A stretch of 64,000 bases of DNA. It comes from Lichtheimia corymbifera B2541 (lineage: Eukaryota > Mucoromycota > Mucoromycetes > Mucorales > Lichtheimiaceae). Positions 27,854 through 39,561 of the stretch are shown piece after piece. Location of the stretch: positions 1-64,000 of the forward strand of contig JNEU01000703.1 in the NCBI GenBank assembly GCA_000697475.1. Reading direction: 5' to 3'. A program made the position numbers and the translations under genes. The notes beneath the pieces were generated by a model, which saw only the letters and a program-made list of their open reading frames with translations, had not been told where the DNA came from and ran no database searches. Numbering within the stretch: position 1 is the stretch's first letter; each line of letters opens with the position of its first letter.

Positions 27854-29142
27854 ATGGCTCCAGTTGTCTTGGTAACAGGCTGCAGCACCGGTGGCATCGG
27901 TAATGCTATTCATGACCCCCACCCATCGTTGCTAGTGGTGTCTAATCTCTCTCTCTCTCTCTTGAACCAGGTCATGGACTCTGCAAACAATTTGCCGCCA
28001 AGGGATGTCGCGTCTATGCAACTGCTCGAAAGGTGGAAAATATGACAGGTCTTGAAGGTACACAAAACTCACGGAATGCGCATTGCAAATGGCACGAATG
28101 GCTTATACTGGTTGTTTGCTGGATCAGGTTGTGAACTTGTTGCCCTTGACGTGAACGATCCCGCGTCTGTGAATGCAGCAGTGGAGGTATGTTTCTGCAT
28201 AGGGGAGCTGCTTTGATCCGATCCAGTATATTGATATGTATGCGTTTCTATAATAGCGCGTGATTTCCAAAGAAGGGCACATTGGTAAGAAGGGGTGGAA
28301 AAAGGGAACCAAGAACTTGGATGATGACCTATTATCCCTTTAACAGATATCCTTGTCAATAATGCTGGTGCTCCTGTAAGTGACAAATGTGGGGATGATG
28401 TATATACAAGAGATTGACCACAGTGATATGTAGGCCATTGGTCCTCTCATGGAGATTGATCTCGATATGGCCCGCAGATGTGTAGAAACCAACGTGTTTG
28501 GTACCTTGGCCATGTGTCGTGCGGTGGGCAAGCATATGGCAGAGCGTGGATCTGGCAAGATTGCCAATGTGGGATCGGTGGTTGGCTATTGTTCTACTCC
28601 TTGGGCCGGTATCTATGCGTTGTCCAAAGCTGCCGTTCATTCCATGACAGACGCTTTGCGACTGGAATTGGAGCCTTTTGGCGTTCAAGTGGTGCTTGTG
28701 GCTCCTGGATCTATCAAATCTAATTTCGGTCATGCAGCAACTGGCACTGTCAGTATTCCAGAAGGTACATAGGGGGACTCTTGTAGTGCTGAGTCAATAG
28801 GGAATCATATTCATCTTTTTTGCTACGTAGATTCCATGTACAAGTCTGTGATCAAACACATCTATGCACGAGCAACCATGTCTCAAGGTAAAAAAAAAAG
28901 TTACAATCCATCACATGAAGATCAGGCAGGTTAACATTTCAATCTTTTTAGGTCCTGGTGCAACACCTACGGATGACTTTGCTGCCAAGGTAGCTGGCAA
29001 GCTATTGGGATCACCACCTCGATACATTACCTATGGAGCCAAATCGCTCGCATTCCTCTTGTTTTATTACCTGCCATTCTTTGTCAAGGACTTTGTACTC
29101 AAGAGAATGCTTGGTGTGAATGAAGTCAAGCGTGTGAAATAA
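27854..29142 (+). CDS. Short-chain dehydrogenase, AYR1-like (1-acyl-DHAP reductase type)
   Basis: This is a classical SDR with Rossmann fold, of about 285 residues. It starts MAPVVLVTGCSTGGIGHGLC; the cofactor glycine motif TGxxxGIG is split by intron 1. Then come the LDVNDP acidic loop, DILVNNAGAP, the catalytic Ser in NVGSVVGYCS, and YxxxK in IYALSKAAVHSMTDALRLEL. The LVAPGSIKSNFG loop follows. A hydrophobic C-terminal segment (LAFLLFYYLPFFVKDFVL) fits membrane or lipid-droplet attachment as in yeast Ayr1, which reduces 1-acyl-dihydroxyacetone phosphate in lipid synthesis. The specific substrate is inferred from overall resemblance. Seven short introns restore frame. Confidence 0.85.
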
Positions 29143-30501
29143 TCCTATCATGCTCGATCAGTGGATGTTACCCAGGTCAAGTCACCTTTAGTACGGCGAG
29201 AATAGCGTTGTATATCGTTCACATTCTATAAAGAGAAATTACAATCTGTCCGAATCATTGTCTATCTCACTTGAGGAAATGACGCAGTGAATAAGCTTCT
29301 TTTGTAAGACAGCTCTCCATGTGTATATCAGGTGGTGGCATAAAATGCAGGATTATACCTCCAGCCAAGATAAGAGTGGTCTGAAACAACATTTATCAAT
29401 GGGGAGTTAGTTATATAATCCTGCTACATTGTGGTTTTACATGACTTTTTGTACCAATAATTTTCTTGTTTGATGGGGGGATGATCTGACATAACACCAG
29501 GGTTTCTTGGGGGGGGGTGGTAGGTGGCAGAAGAGAGAGGGATATGCTGGATTGACGGAGAAAAGAGATTTTTTTTCTGTGCATAAGTTACAGGCTATTA
29601 CTGATGATGCATAGAGAGACGTAAGAACGGTGTAGGTGCTTGCATATATGCACAAATCAACCCACACTGGAATAATGGGTTTACGTCCAATAATGATAAA
29701 AGAGACACGTTGCTCCTGAAATGGGGGAGGAGGAGGAGGAGGAGTGAGCTGGGTGATGGGATATGCCGAGAATGAAAATGAAACCACGGCACTTGAAGAG
29801 ATGCTTTGACTCGGTTGGTTCACGCCCTTGTGTAAAAAAAAGTTGCCCTGTTTCCAATTCCAATTACCATCCAAGGTAATTGGTGTATTCCGCGGAACCA
29901 GCTCAGGCACATAACCTACATGTTGCTTCTTCCGCTCCGGTGTACTGATAATGCTCCCTCACACTCACACATACATCCCTACGTCATTCGCTGCTTTGAT
30001 TTCCACTTGATTTAGTAAAGTGCGATATGAAATGTGATAATGGCAAAGAAACATTGGAACCCGTTTACAAAGCATTAAGGCAACGAACATGTAAAAAAAA
30101 TCGAATGTACTGAAAAAGAAACTAAGCACAAGGTTTCAATGGATGATGATCGTGGTAGTGGAGTGAGGCAAATGGGTGAATGAATGGATGATGGTTTTGG
30201 GGGACACTTGTTATGAATTGCCTGTCTGACCTTTTTTTTTTCTTTTTCCCTTCTCTATACCAAGAAAGGGTCCCTTTTTCTCTCTTTTTCACTCTACCAC
30301 CTACACTACTACTTGTACTGTCATCTCATAACCATTACAGGTACTTGTTTATTCTTTTCTACATGTTCAATTGACTCACGCGACCATTGAATCCAGTCTA
30401 CCGCGCTCAACACATTCAATGCAAAGCGTGATCAAAGGTTAGATGCTGCTGCAGACGCACTGACAGCTGCGAGAGAGAGGAATACCACCTTGGCAACATA
30501 C
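29143..30501. other. Intergenic with pyrimidine-rich leader of the PAS kinase gene
   Basis: About 1.36 kb. A pyrimidine-rich stretch (30228-30300) precedes the kinase gene and is probably its promoter or leader. A 157-codon reverse frame at 29437-29910 is low in complexity with no motif and was not accepted. Confidence 0.45.
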
Positions 30502-33500
30502 ATGGTTGACACCAAACACCTAGTAGAGAATCCACCTTCCAATATACGCGAGTCATCCGACGACAAGAATAACAGCTTATTAGAGCTACCAATGACACAG
30601 TGAGTGTGTGATATATATCAATAAGGAGATCATGATGATGTAGTAGTAACCTGTTATGATTAGGGATAGTCGAGATGCAGTGAATGATGATCTTGTGCTT
30701 GGAGCCGACAGCTTGATTCGACTTAGGGAGCACCACGAGGATGATTGGCATCACCGATCCCGAGAGAGCAATAGCAGCAGCACAAGACATCCACAAGAAT
30801 CATTACACAGCTACCGCTTTGCATCATCCAATAGCAGCACCACTCGCACTGATATTGCCGACTTGCGCAGAAGTCTTATGAATCGCTCTAGAAACTTCAT
30901 TCGACAATCGAGATCATCATCTTGGAAGACTACCGACACATTACCAGCGCATTATGATCCAACCACACTTACCAACACAATGATGATGGAAGATATTGGA
31001 CGTACAAAGACGAAGAGTGTCGGTCATAGCCCGGTAGCCTACTTTAGTATGGAACATTATCGCAGCAGTCGGCGTCGGCAACACACCAATCCGATGGCAG
31101 ATATCATAGAAGGCAAATCCTCGAGACCAGCATCGCCTGTGACACCAGATGATGGCGATCTTGTAGCAGAAAAGTTCAAAAGTCTCAAAGTGAATGAAAC
31201 AACAACGACAACGACAACATGTTCTCCACCACCACCTCTCAATATCATCACGCCCGATGACAATAATAACAACAATACTACGTCAAGAACATCCACAGTA
31301 TCTTATTCATCATCATGTTGTTCTTCATCATCTCTATCAGATGATCCAAGGAATGATGGTGGTACATTATCTCCACGGAATCAACAAAGACATCCATCGT
31401 CGTGTGCTGCGATATTTCCCCACCCAGTGTTGCATAACACATCACGTTTTCTTCCTCAAAATCAAGCTATTCTCACAACGTATGATGATTGGCGTGTTAT
31501 ATTATCAAACGATATTGCAGCATTGGTCTTGGTGGGTGCTTCCGGAAGTTGTCGTAGCTTGGTGGGTCGATCAGTTATTGAGTTTATTGAACCCTCGTAT
31601 CGATCTCGTTTCCTTGATATGGTCAGCAAACGAAAACAAGAATTAAGTCACCTTGAAGACAGTTCTGGCGGAATGGTGCTTGTTTGCGGCAACGTGGTAT
31701 GTACACGTGTTACACGCTCTCTTTTTTTTGGTACATCACACACACACACACTCACCCCAAATATTTTCCTTTTTTTCTTTCTCCCCTCTTTTTAGCTTCC
31801 TATTGTAAAGCAGGACGGTACCAAATCCGCGGCATCTTTGTGGCTCAAAGAAAAACGGAACGACGCCGGTTCACCGGTCTACATCTGGATCTTTGAAGAA
31901 GTCTTTGAAACCGTCACACATCTTTCCATTGATATGGAGGTAGGTCATTCATTCATTCATCCTATATACAAAGCATCAAGCTTTTAATTAATGACAATAT
32001 AGGGTACCATACGTTATGTTGATGATACAGTGCATGAATTGTATGGCTATGAACCAGGTGAATTGATCGGACAATCGGTTGATATGATAATCCCATCACT
32101 GGCACAAAGTCCATATGTCAACCGAGTCGAACATATCAACCATTTGCGTTTCTTTGGAAGTCGAACCAAGCTGGGTGCCCATTTTCCCATTGTCGCCAAG
32201 GTGCATACAGTGTCCAGATCCGATACCAGTGACCACCAGCAGCAACAGGTCCCGTGTTTTACGCTTCGCATCACTTCCATACCAATGATTGCAGGTCTTG
32301 TGACTATCCATCGCGACGGCACTATTGAGGGATGCAATGCCGAATTTGCAAAGTACATGTTTGGATTATCGCAGGATGCATTTGTGACCGGAAAGAAACA
32401 AGGCATCGCCGACGTGCTTCCACAAATACCTACCTTGCTTCAATGCTTGCAACGTGATGATCTTTTACAGCACGGCATTATCATCAACAGTCTTATTTGT
32501 CGCAAATTGGTAGCCGACATGGAAACCACACCCAGATTTCTTTCACCTATGCAAGGAGCCAGTAGTCGCAAATTGACAGAGACACCCAATGGTCAATCAT
32601 TGCCTATTCTCTTCGCTGTTCATCGTGACAAGACACCATTTGAAGTACAACTGCAACTCAAGTTGATGGAGGGCACCGATGATATTTGTGCTTTGTGGAT
32701 TACTTTTGATCGTGATGCGACTTTTGCACGATTTGGTCATGTTATTCGAGCTACCAACCCACCTTTGGAGATTAAACAACAAGATGGTCTTGGTCTTCCT
32801 ACTGCAAAACGACCCCTAGTTGACAAGACAACGGCGTCGTCTTCATCCGATGATCAGCATTACCCACCTAGCACAGCCTCAAGTGCAGTCAGCACTAGCA
32901 TCAACGACAAGTCAGACCATTCTTGCTCAAAACATGATGATGAACCAACACCATCGAATACTCGTTCGCAAGAAGAAAATGATCGACCAGCACCACGCAT
33001 TATCACCAGCTTTTCACGACCGACATTTGCATCCACTGTGAATAACAATGATAACAGCAACAACAATGTGCCCTCATCACCCATTTCACCTTGTACCATT
33101 GGAACACCTGTGAATGGAACACGACAACGATCGGGTAGCTTATTCCAAACATACGCATCATCATCATCTGGACCTGAATACTCTGCACAAACCAATGCCA
33201 CAACGATTGACGATTACATCATTGTTGAGAATCTTGGACAAGGAGCATATGGACTTGTCAAGCTGGCTGTTCGTAAGGATGATCCTGAACAACGCAAGGT
33301 GGTGATCAAGTATGTGATCAAGTCGCGGATTCTTGTTGATTGTTGGACCAAGGATCGTAAGCTGGGTGTGATCCCCGTCGAAATTCATATTCTGCATACG
33401 TTACGCAAGATACCCCACGCCAACTGCAGTGACATGCTCGATTACTTTGAAGATGACGATCACTATTATATTGTGATGGGATTACATGGTGTAGGCATGG

Positions 33501-34052
33501 ATCTTTTCGACTACATTGAACTCAAGAACGGCATGGATGATATGGAGATTCGTAGCATCTTCAAGCAAATTGCTCTTGCTGTACGACATTTACACGATCA
33601 CAAGATTGTTCATCGTGATATCAAGGATGAGAATGTCGTTCTTGACCAAAACGGCGGTGTACGGCTTATTGACTTTGGCAGCGCTGCCTATCTAAAAGGC
33701 CGTCGTTACGATACGTTTGTGGGTACACTTGATTATGCTGCCCCAGAGATTCTCGCTGGCCAAACCTATGAAGGACCTGCTCAAGATATATGGGCGCTTG
33801 GTATTCTTCTTTATACATTGGTATACCGAGAAAACCCATTTTACGACATTGATGAGATCCTCAGCCATGAATTACGCATTCCATTTGTATTATCTGAAGG
33901 TACGTAAATTGAAATAGAATTCTTTCCCCCAACCCCCACTCATGCTCTCTGTCTTTCTAGGCTCGTTGGATTTGATTCAAAAGATGCTTGATCGTAACGT
34001 GGAAAATCGTCTCAATATCCATCAAGTCTTGGAACATCCATGGCTCAATTGA
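30502..34052 (+). CDS. PAS domain-containing serine/threonine kinase (PAS kinase)
   Basis: A PSK1/PSK2/PASK-type kinase that couples nutrient state to carbohydrate partitioning and translation. The start at 30502 (MVDTKHLVENPPSN) joins across an intron to TQDSRDAVNDDL. About 250 Ser/Thr-rich disordered residues follow. PAS-like regions include WRVILSNDIAALVLVGASG, GTIRYVDDTVHELYGYEPGE (followed by LIGQSV) and GLVTIHRDGTIEGCNAEFAK. After a Ser-rich linker, the kinase domain has LGQGAYGLVKLAV, the ATP lysine in VVIKYVIKSR, HRDIKDENVVLD, DFGSAAYLKG, TFVGTLDYAAPEIL and DIWALGILLYTLVYRENPF. It ends EHPWLN at 34052. DFGSAA with GTxDYAAPE is characteristic of PAS kinases. About 1,090 residues. Convergent with the TMEM70-like gene. 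Confidence 0.92.
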
Positions 34053-34418
34053 TCCACCCCGTCCCACACAACCTCTCCCAAAACTCCACTCTAAACAACA
34101 TTTCCACCCATATCACGCACACACACAATTTGACGCTGGTCGTCCGGATTTGAAGACTGTACACTTTGCTCGCTCGCTCGCTTTTATCTCTCCTCCTTAT
34201 TCCATCATATGCACACGCTCACACAACATTTGCTTTTTCTCATTCCCCCGTTGCTCTGTAGATTTTCACTTGCACAACATTCACTTTGCACACATTTATA
34301 TTCCCCCCATTCCTTTGTGTGTGTCTAGTGTCTACTGTACACATTTCAAATTTCAAATTTCTTTTTCAAACAATGATCTAATCACATCTTTATTATCAAA
34401 ATAATTGAATGTTGTCTC
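34053..34418. other. 3' intergenic of a convergent pair
   Basis: 366 nt, strongly pyrimidine-rich on the plus strand. It is the shared 3' flank of the PAS kinase and the TMEM70-like gene. No gene was seen. Confidence 0.5.
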
Positions 34419-34979
34419 TTAAAAGCCTTTGCCAATACCGGTCTTATCAACAATGTTCTTGATGGGAGTGCCTTCCTCTTCGCATAACTCGGGATGCACA
34501 TAGAATAATGTCTTTGGCTTTGCAGGTTTGCCTGATGCGACGAGTTGAGCTTTGGCTTGTGAAGGGTCTTGGACCATCAAGCTGGTGAATATCCGAGTAG
34601 CAGGGGCGAGTGCATCGACAGGGACAGTGGTAGTATGTTCCTTGGCGAGGAAGCTCAAGGTATGCAACGTTACTTGATCAGGCGACGACTGCGTAATCTT
34701 GGTCACATAAGGCGACATGACCCATTGGATCAATCCTGTGGAAGCTGCACTAGTAGCAACAGCGGCACCGACAAGAGCTGTCTTTGCAATGAATGGCACA
34801 GGCACATCGATCAAGTAGACAAAGGGTGAAATGCCGACACCGAGACCAAGCGAGGTAATGGAGAACAGTTTTAACTTTTTGGCAACATTAGCCATAGGAC
34901 CGGTATAAATAACGTCGGGTGCTTTTGAGGCTGCTGATACAGTGCTGTTGAATCGTCGGGTAAGGGCTGATCGAAGCAT
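34419..34979 (-). CDS. TMEM70/TMEM186-type mitochondrial inner membrane protein
   Basis: A single-exon protein of about 187 residues. It begins with a mitochondrial presequence (MLRSALTRRFNSTVSAASK). Then comes the family start VIYTGPMANVAKKLKLFSIT and two transmembrane helices separated by a short turn (SLGLGVGISPFVYLIDV and AKTALVGAAVATSAASTGLI). A matrix domain follows with WVMSPYVTKI and the C-terminal FYVHPEL. The order 'Y.G......K.LK.FS..S', hairpin, 'SPYV' is that of TMEM70-family proteins, which assist assembly of the ATP synthase c-ring and complex I. The start at 34979 is preferred to an in-frame ATG 114 nt upstream because only it exposes the presequence. Confidence 0.8.
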   Translation of the reverse strand: MLRSALTRRFNSTVSAASKAPDVIYTGPMANVAKKLKLFSITSLGLGVGISPFVYLIDVPVPFIAKTALVGAAVATSAASTGLIQWVMSPYVTKITQSSPDQVTLHTLSFLAKEHTTTVPVDALAPATRIFTSLMVQDPSQAKAQLVASGKPAKPKTLFYVHPELCEEEGTPIKNIVDKTGIGKGF

Positions 34980-36159
34980 GGTAAAAAGTGACAACAGGGA
35001 CGTCGGTAAAGAAGAACCGAAAATGACAAGGCAAGGCACACACACAGGGGATTGGCGCTCAGCCAATTTGCATAGCCATAGTAGTAATAGCAACCCAATA
35101 GTAATAAAGCACTATTGACAAGATCGAATACAGCCTTTGTTCAAGACACAATGAATCAATCACACTCTTTGTCTTCCTCTCTTTTTCCTTTATCACAGCA
35201 TTCATATGTGGATATCCTTCTACAGTCCTGCATAAAGTTTTCTATATGTATCAAGAAGTGCCCACACAAGACGAGATCCAAACCAATCCCATATTCGTTA
35301 AAGTAACCCACTTTTAATCCAACATCATTCATAAGAGATAAGCACAAGGTCAAGAGGTACAATTGCTCCAAGGGGGGAGGGAAGATGTATAGATTTGGGT
35401 TGATACGTATGCACAAAGCATGGTGCTGGATGACAGGTTGCACAAGGGATGATCATTGTAGTTGTATAAAGTAGGATAATGGGTTCCACCAATCGTTGCA
35501 GCATCAGGCATCAAGGCGAGACGTAAGGACAAGGCTCGTTTCTACGCGTTGTATATGTATCCAGATCCTTCCATCCCATGTACCAAAGCAGTATTCAGAT
35601 CCATATCCATAGGAAATCGTATGCACCAGAGCAAGCTGCTGCACGTAAATAAAGTTGCTTGTATACAATGGTTAGCTGCTGTTCACATAAAAAAGGCTGC
35701 AAGTAACTCGAGATAATAAAGTCCATGCTAATAGCAATTCTGGTCTGTTTGCTCGTGGCAGAGGAGTGTGCAAGAACATGTATTGTAGTAACAGAGTGAC
35801 AAGGCTGTGGATGCTGCTTGAGACAATGGAGTAAAGACATCGCTAATAGCATCTGTTGCAATGAATGCTGTTACGATTGGTCGTGGCGGATGAGAGTGCA
35901 AGAGAAGGTGTGGTGTCAAGGAACGCGGGTGTTGTAGTGGGTGCATGCCATGGAGTTGCCATTTAGTCAAAGACAATCGGATCAAGACAGTTGTATTATT
36001 GACATGATGGGTTGAAGCAGGACAATCGTTCGCAGGCTGTAGTTGTACTTGAATGCATCAACAGTTGAGAATGGGAAGAAGAGGGAAATAAAGTGGGAGT
36101 GGAAGAGCTGGAAATCAAATCTGTCAGGCAGTCAGACATATCTATATGCACTGATATCA
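34980..36159. other. Intergenic, no gene recognised
   Basis: About 1.2 kb between the TMEM70-like gene and the repeat locus. Short reverse frames (35595-35985) show no motif. It may hold old repeat debris. Confidence 0.4.
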
Positions 36160-36796
36160 ATGCATGATGTTGGGATTGCCTCTCTCGAACCTCAAACTTT
36201 CACACAATATGCTCTAGGACATGCTGAACAACTTTGTATTAATAAAGATCTCACGCTTCATTTGAAAATTTCGAAAGGGAGAGCATAATGTGGGATTTAC
36301 TATGATGGCGGGAAATTGGGAAAGCGCCGGATTTATGAAAAAGTCAATTAGTATGTAGTTTCTTGGGATTCCACATTTCGCACTTGAAACTTGGTCAGAA
36401 GGTACTCTGGGACATGCTGATCAACTCCATTCATTTAAAAACCGCATGGTTCATTATGAACATTTTGAATGCCGGCCAGCCCAAATTTAGGGAAAAGTAG
36501 GGTCGGCGCTCCTGTTCCCCGAGATTGCCCACCTCGAACCTGAAACTTTCGCACAATACCCTTTCGACCACGCCGAGCAATTTCGTTCCCATAAAGACCC
36601 CAGAGTTCATTATGAAAACATTGAATGTAGGAGAGACGACGAAGGGATGGTAACATAAATAGGGTGTACGGCCGTGCGCGCCGATATTGCTGGTGGGGAC
36701 GTCGAAACTTGCTCAGGAGGTGCTCTCGGTCATGCTGATCAATATCGTTCTCATAAAGCCTCTACACATCGATATGGAGATTTGGAGAAACAGTCG
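36160..36796. repeat. Degenerate tandem units related to family A
   Basis: Four diverged copies of one unit can be read in the same orientation, starting near 36185, 36375, 36533 and 36700. Each has GAAACTT or an equivalent, then a GGTGCTCT-like block, then CATGCTGAxCAA, then a TTCATT-like block about 25-40 nt later. This is the same order as in the intact family A arm (GAAACTTGCACC..., GACGAGCAACTTTG..., CCCACGTTTCATTG). They look like old, decayed copies next to the younger array. Confidence 0.5.
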
Positions 36797-38040
36797 CCTT
36801 CATGTTTTACCTATGCTATAAGCGCGATGCTATATGACAAGTGGTCTTTGTTCATTGTCAAGTAGGTAGACCCCGATAGAGCCGAAGATGCAGACGGACT
36901 TCTTTGTGCAACGCAGCTCATTTGCATGATACTTTTCAATGAACAATGACCACTAGTCATATAGCATCACGCTTACAGCATATGTAAAACATAAAGGTGC
37001 CTGTATCTCTAAATCTTACAATGAAACGTGGGGTCGTTCATAGAACAAAGTTGCTCGTCGGGATGAAGCGCACCTTGGGTGCAAGTTTCACGATCGTCGT
37101 GGCCATTCTCACATTCACGCTATGTCACCACCAGCCTCGTCGAAAAAAAAATTCAAGAGGTCGACCCACTTTCCACTTTGACTGGTGGTGACATTGCGAA
37201 ATCTCGGATCGGCGAGGTGGATCGTGGAACTTGCACCCAAGGTGCGCTACACCACGACGAGCAACTTTGTTCTATGTAAGACCCCACGTTTCATTGTAGA
37301 ATTTTTAGTTACGGGCATCTTTATGTTTTACATATGCTGTAAGCGTGATGTTATACGACAAGTGGTGTTTATTCATTGCCAAGTATACATACCCTGATAG
37401 AGCAGAAGATGCGCAGGGGCGTGCATGTGTAACACAACTCATTTGCATGATACTTCACAATGAACAACCATCACTTGCCATATAGCATCATGGTTTCAGC
37501 ATATATAAAAACGTAAACCTGCCTGGACCGAGGATTGGCAAGCTTAATCCTGAAACATGATTGACAAGGTGCGCTCCACCACGACGAGCAATATTGTTCT
37601 ATGAAAGAGCTCATGTTTCATTGTAAGTTTTCAGATAAATGCACTTACTCGTTTTTACATATGCCGAAAAGCACGATGCTATAATACAAGTGGTCTTTGC
37701 TCATTGTGAAGTATCATGCAAATGAGCTGTGTTGCACAAGCACACCCCTGCGCATCTTCCGCTCTATCAAGGTCAAGCTACTTTACAATGAACAAAGACC
37801 ACTTGTCATATGGCATGGTGTTTTCAGCATATATAAAAACGTAAAAGTGCATTTATCTGAAAGCTTTACAATGAAACATGGGCTCTTTCATAGAACAATA
37901 TTGCTCGTTGTGGTCGAGCGCACCTTGTGTATCACGTTTCACGATCACGCTTGCCAATCCTAGATACAGGCATTTTCACGCTTTTTCATATGCTGAAAGC
38001 GTGATATTTTATGACAAGTGACGTTTTTCATTGTGAAGTG
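36797..38040. repeat. Alternating inverted family A units
   Basis: This is a chain of head-to-head units. 36797-36862 is inverted at 36931-36998. 36931-37134 is inverted at 37182-37385, with the same CCACCAGCC centre and a short A-run loop. 37454-37530 is inverted near 37640-37722. 37550-37718 is inverted at 37781-37947. Unit ends carry CATCACGCTTACAGCATATG, and the inter-hairpin spacers carry GCGCAGGGGCGTG and CTCATTTGCATGATAC. Because consecutive hairpins share arms, the region could fold in several alternative ways. No protein is supported. Confidence 0.75.
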
Positions 38041-38624
38041 TCATGCAAATGTGCTGTGTTACACAAACACGCCCCTGCGCACCTTCCGCTCTATCAGGGC
38101 CAAGTTGCTTCAGAATGAGCAAACACCACTTGTCATATAGCATCATGCTTACAGCATATGTAAAACATAAATATGCCTGTATCTCTAAACTTTACAATGA
38201 AACGTGGGGTCTTCAATCGAACAAAGTTGCTCGTCGGGGTGAAGCGCACCTTGGGTGCAAGTTTCACGATCGTCGTGGCCATTCTCAGATCCACCCAATG
38301 TCACCACCAGCCAAACTGAATCAGGTCGACCTATTGGATTTTTTTTCGACGAGGCTGGTGGTGACATTGGGTGAATCTGAGAATGGCCACGGCGATCGTG
38401 AAACTTCTATACAGGGTGCGCTTCACCCCGACGAGCAACTTTGTTCGATTGAAGACCCCACGTTTCATTGTAAAGTTTAGAGATACAGGCGTATTTATGT
38501 TTTACATATGCTGTAAGCATGATGCTATATGACAAGTGGTGTTTGCTCATTCTGAAGCAACTTGGCCCTGATAGAGCGGAAGGTGCGCAGGGGCGTGTTT
38601 GTGTGACGCAACCAATATGCATGA
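38041..38624. mobile_element. Near-perfect family A foldback element
   Basis: Arms of about 272 nt (38041-38312 and 38353-38624) are almost identical reverse complements, with only a handful of mismatches and one short divergent block (38407-38416). The loop is about 40 nt with a T-run. Because of this, the same peptide can be read from both strands, which is diagnostic of the palindrome and not of a gene. There is no transposase, so the element is non-autonomous. Element ends share TCATGCA; a target-site duplication could not be settled by eye. This is probably the youngest copy here. Confidence 0.85.
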
Positions 38625-38679
38625 CTGGCAGGGGCAATGGATGATACTTTATATACTATTCAGTAACAAGTCATCAATT

Positions 38680-39010
38680 GGCTACTAATAGCCACCCTAT
38701 TATTTGAAATGCTTAATCATGCACTGCATGTGAACGATCCTCCTGCTCCAACCCATCATTTCAGTGATTTAACTTTGTTGATCCGATCCAATTTGACTGA
38801 GCTACAGCTAAAACGAGTGTACATCAGTCGGTATACATGTAGGCACTACCTATCTCAACTGATGTACACTCGTTTTATCCGTAACTCAGTCAAATCGGCT
38901 CGGATCAACAAAGTTGAATGAATGAGATGAATGTCTGGTGCAGGAGCATCGTTCCCATGCAGTGGAATAGATATTAGTTGGGATTGGTCAGGAAGTGGCT
39001 ATTAGCTGGC
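38680..39010. repeat. Family B foldback hairpin, copy 2
   Basis: Arms 38680-38827 and 38859-39010 are imperfect reverse complements around a 31-nt loop. The stem holds AACTTTGTTGATCCGA and GAGTGTACATCAG with their complements. It matches the centre of the B hairpin at 687-1104 (TTGATCCGA...TTTGACxGAG). It lies about 55 nt from the intact A hairpin. Confidence 0.75.
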
Positions 39011-39561
39011 AGTTTATGGAATGGAAATTGAATACGTAGGTATACTAATTTTGAACTAATCAACATCATTCTTCCATGGTAGCTTATTATAGAGGTTCTC
39101 CTTCTTTATTGCAACATGGACAGAAAGGGATTGAGGTTTCCGGAAAGATGGAGACTACTACGACATTGTAATTTTGGGAGGGTAAACATGTAAGATTACT
39201 TAATAGGTAGTGTTATGCTTTTTAATGAGAGAGACCAAAAGTTTATGAGCGAAGCGAGCAACCAGGCTGCCACATATTTATTGCATCAATAACAAGTAGG
39301 GTAATAGGACTGCACCCGGAGATGATTTATGTATGGTGAAGGAAACAAACGATACAAGCGATTATAGGGTGGAAACAATGTATTATGTTTCGATTTATTC
39401 ACAATGACAACGACAACAATGAAAGCAGGGTAGAAAAGGATGACATGAGGTTCCACCGGGAGATTAGAGTCACGTGGTCAAGTTCACTCCCGCTCAACTC
39501 AATAAGGGGGGATTGCGGCTTTGACAGATTTTCTTTCAAGTTGCTTCTTTCAATAACGCCC
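39011..39561. other. Intergenic upstream of MPP10
   Basis: About 550 nt with no recognisable gene. It separates the repeat locus from the MPP10 start, presumably as promoter. Confidence 0.45.

Noticed and set aside
29437..29910. 157-codon reverse frame
   Set aside because: Pro-rich and aromatic-rich low-complexity reading of pyrimidine-biased DNA; no motif.
38043..38637. Similar peptides read from both strands over the 38 kb hairpin
   Set aside because: Identity of the two peptides is the expected result of a perfect inverted repeat, not evidence for a gene.
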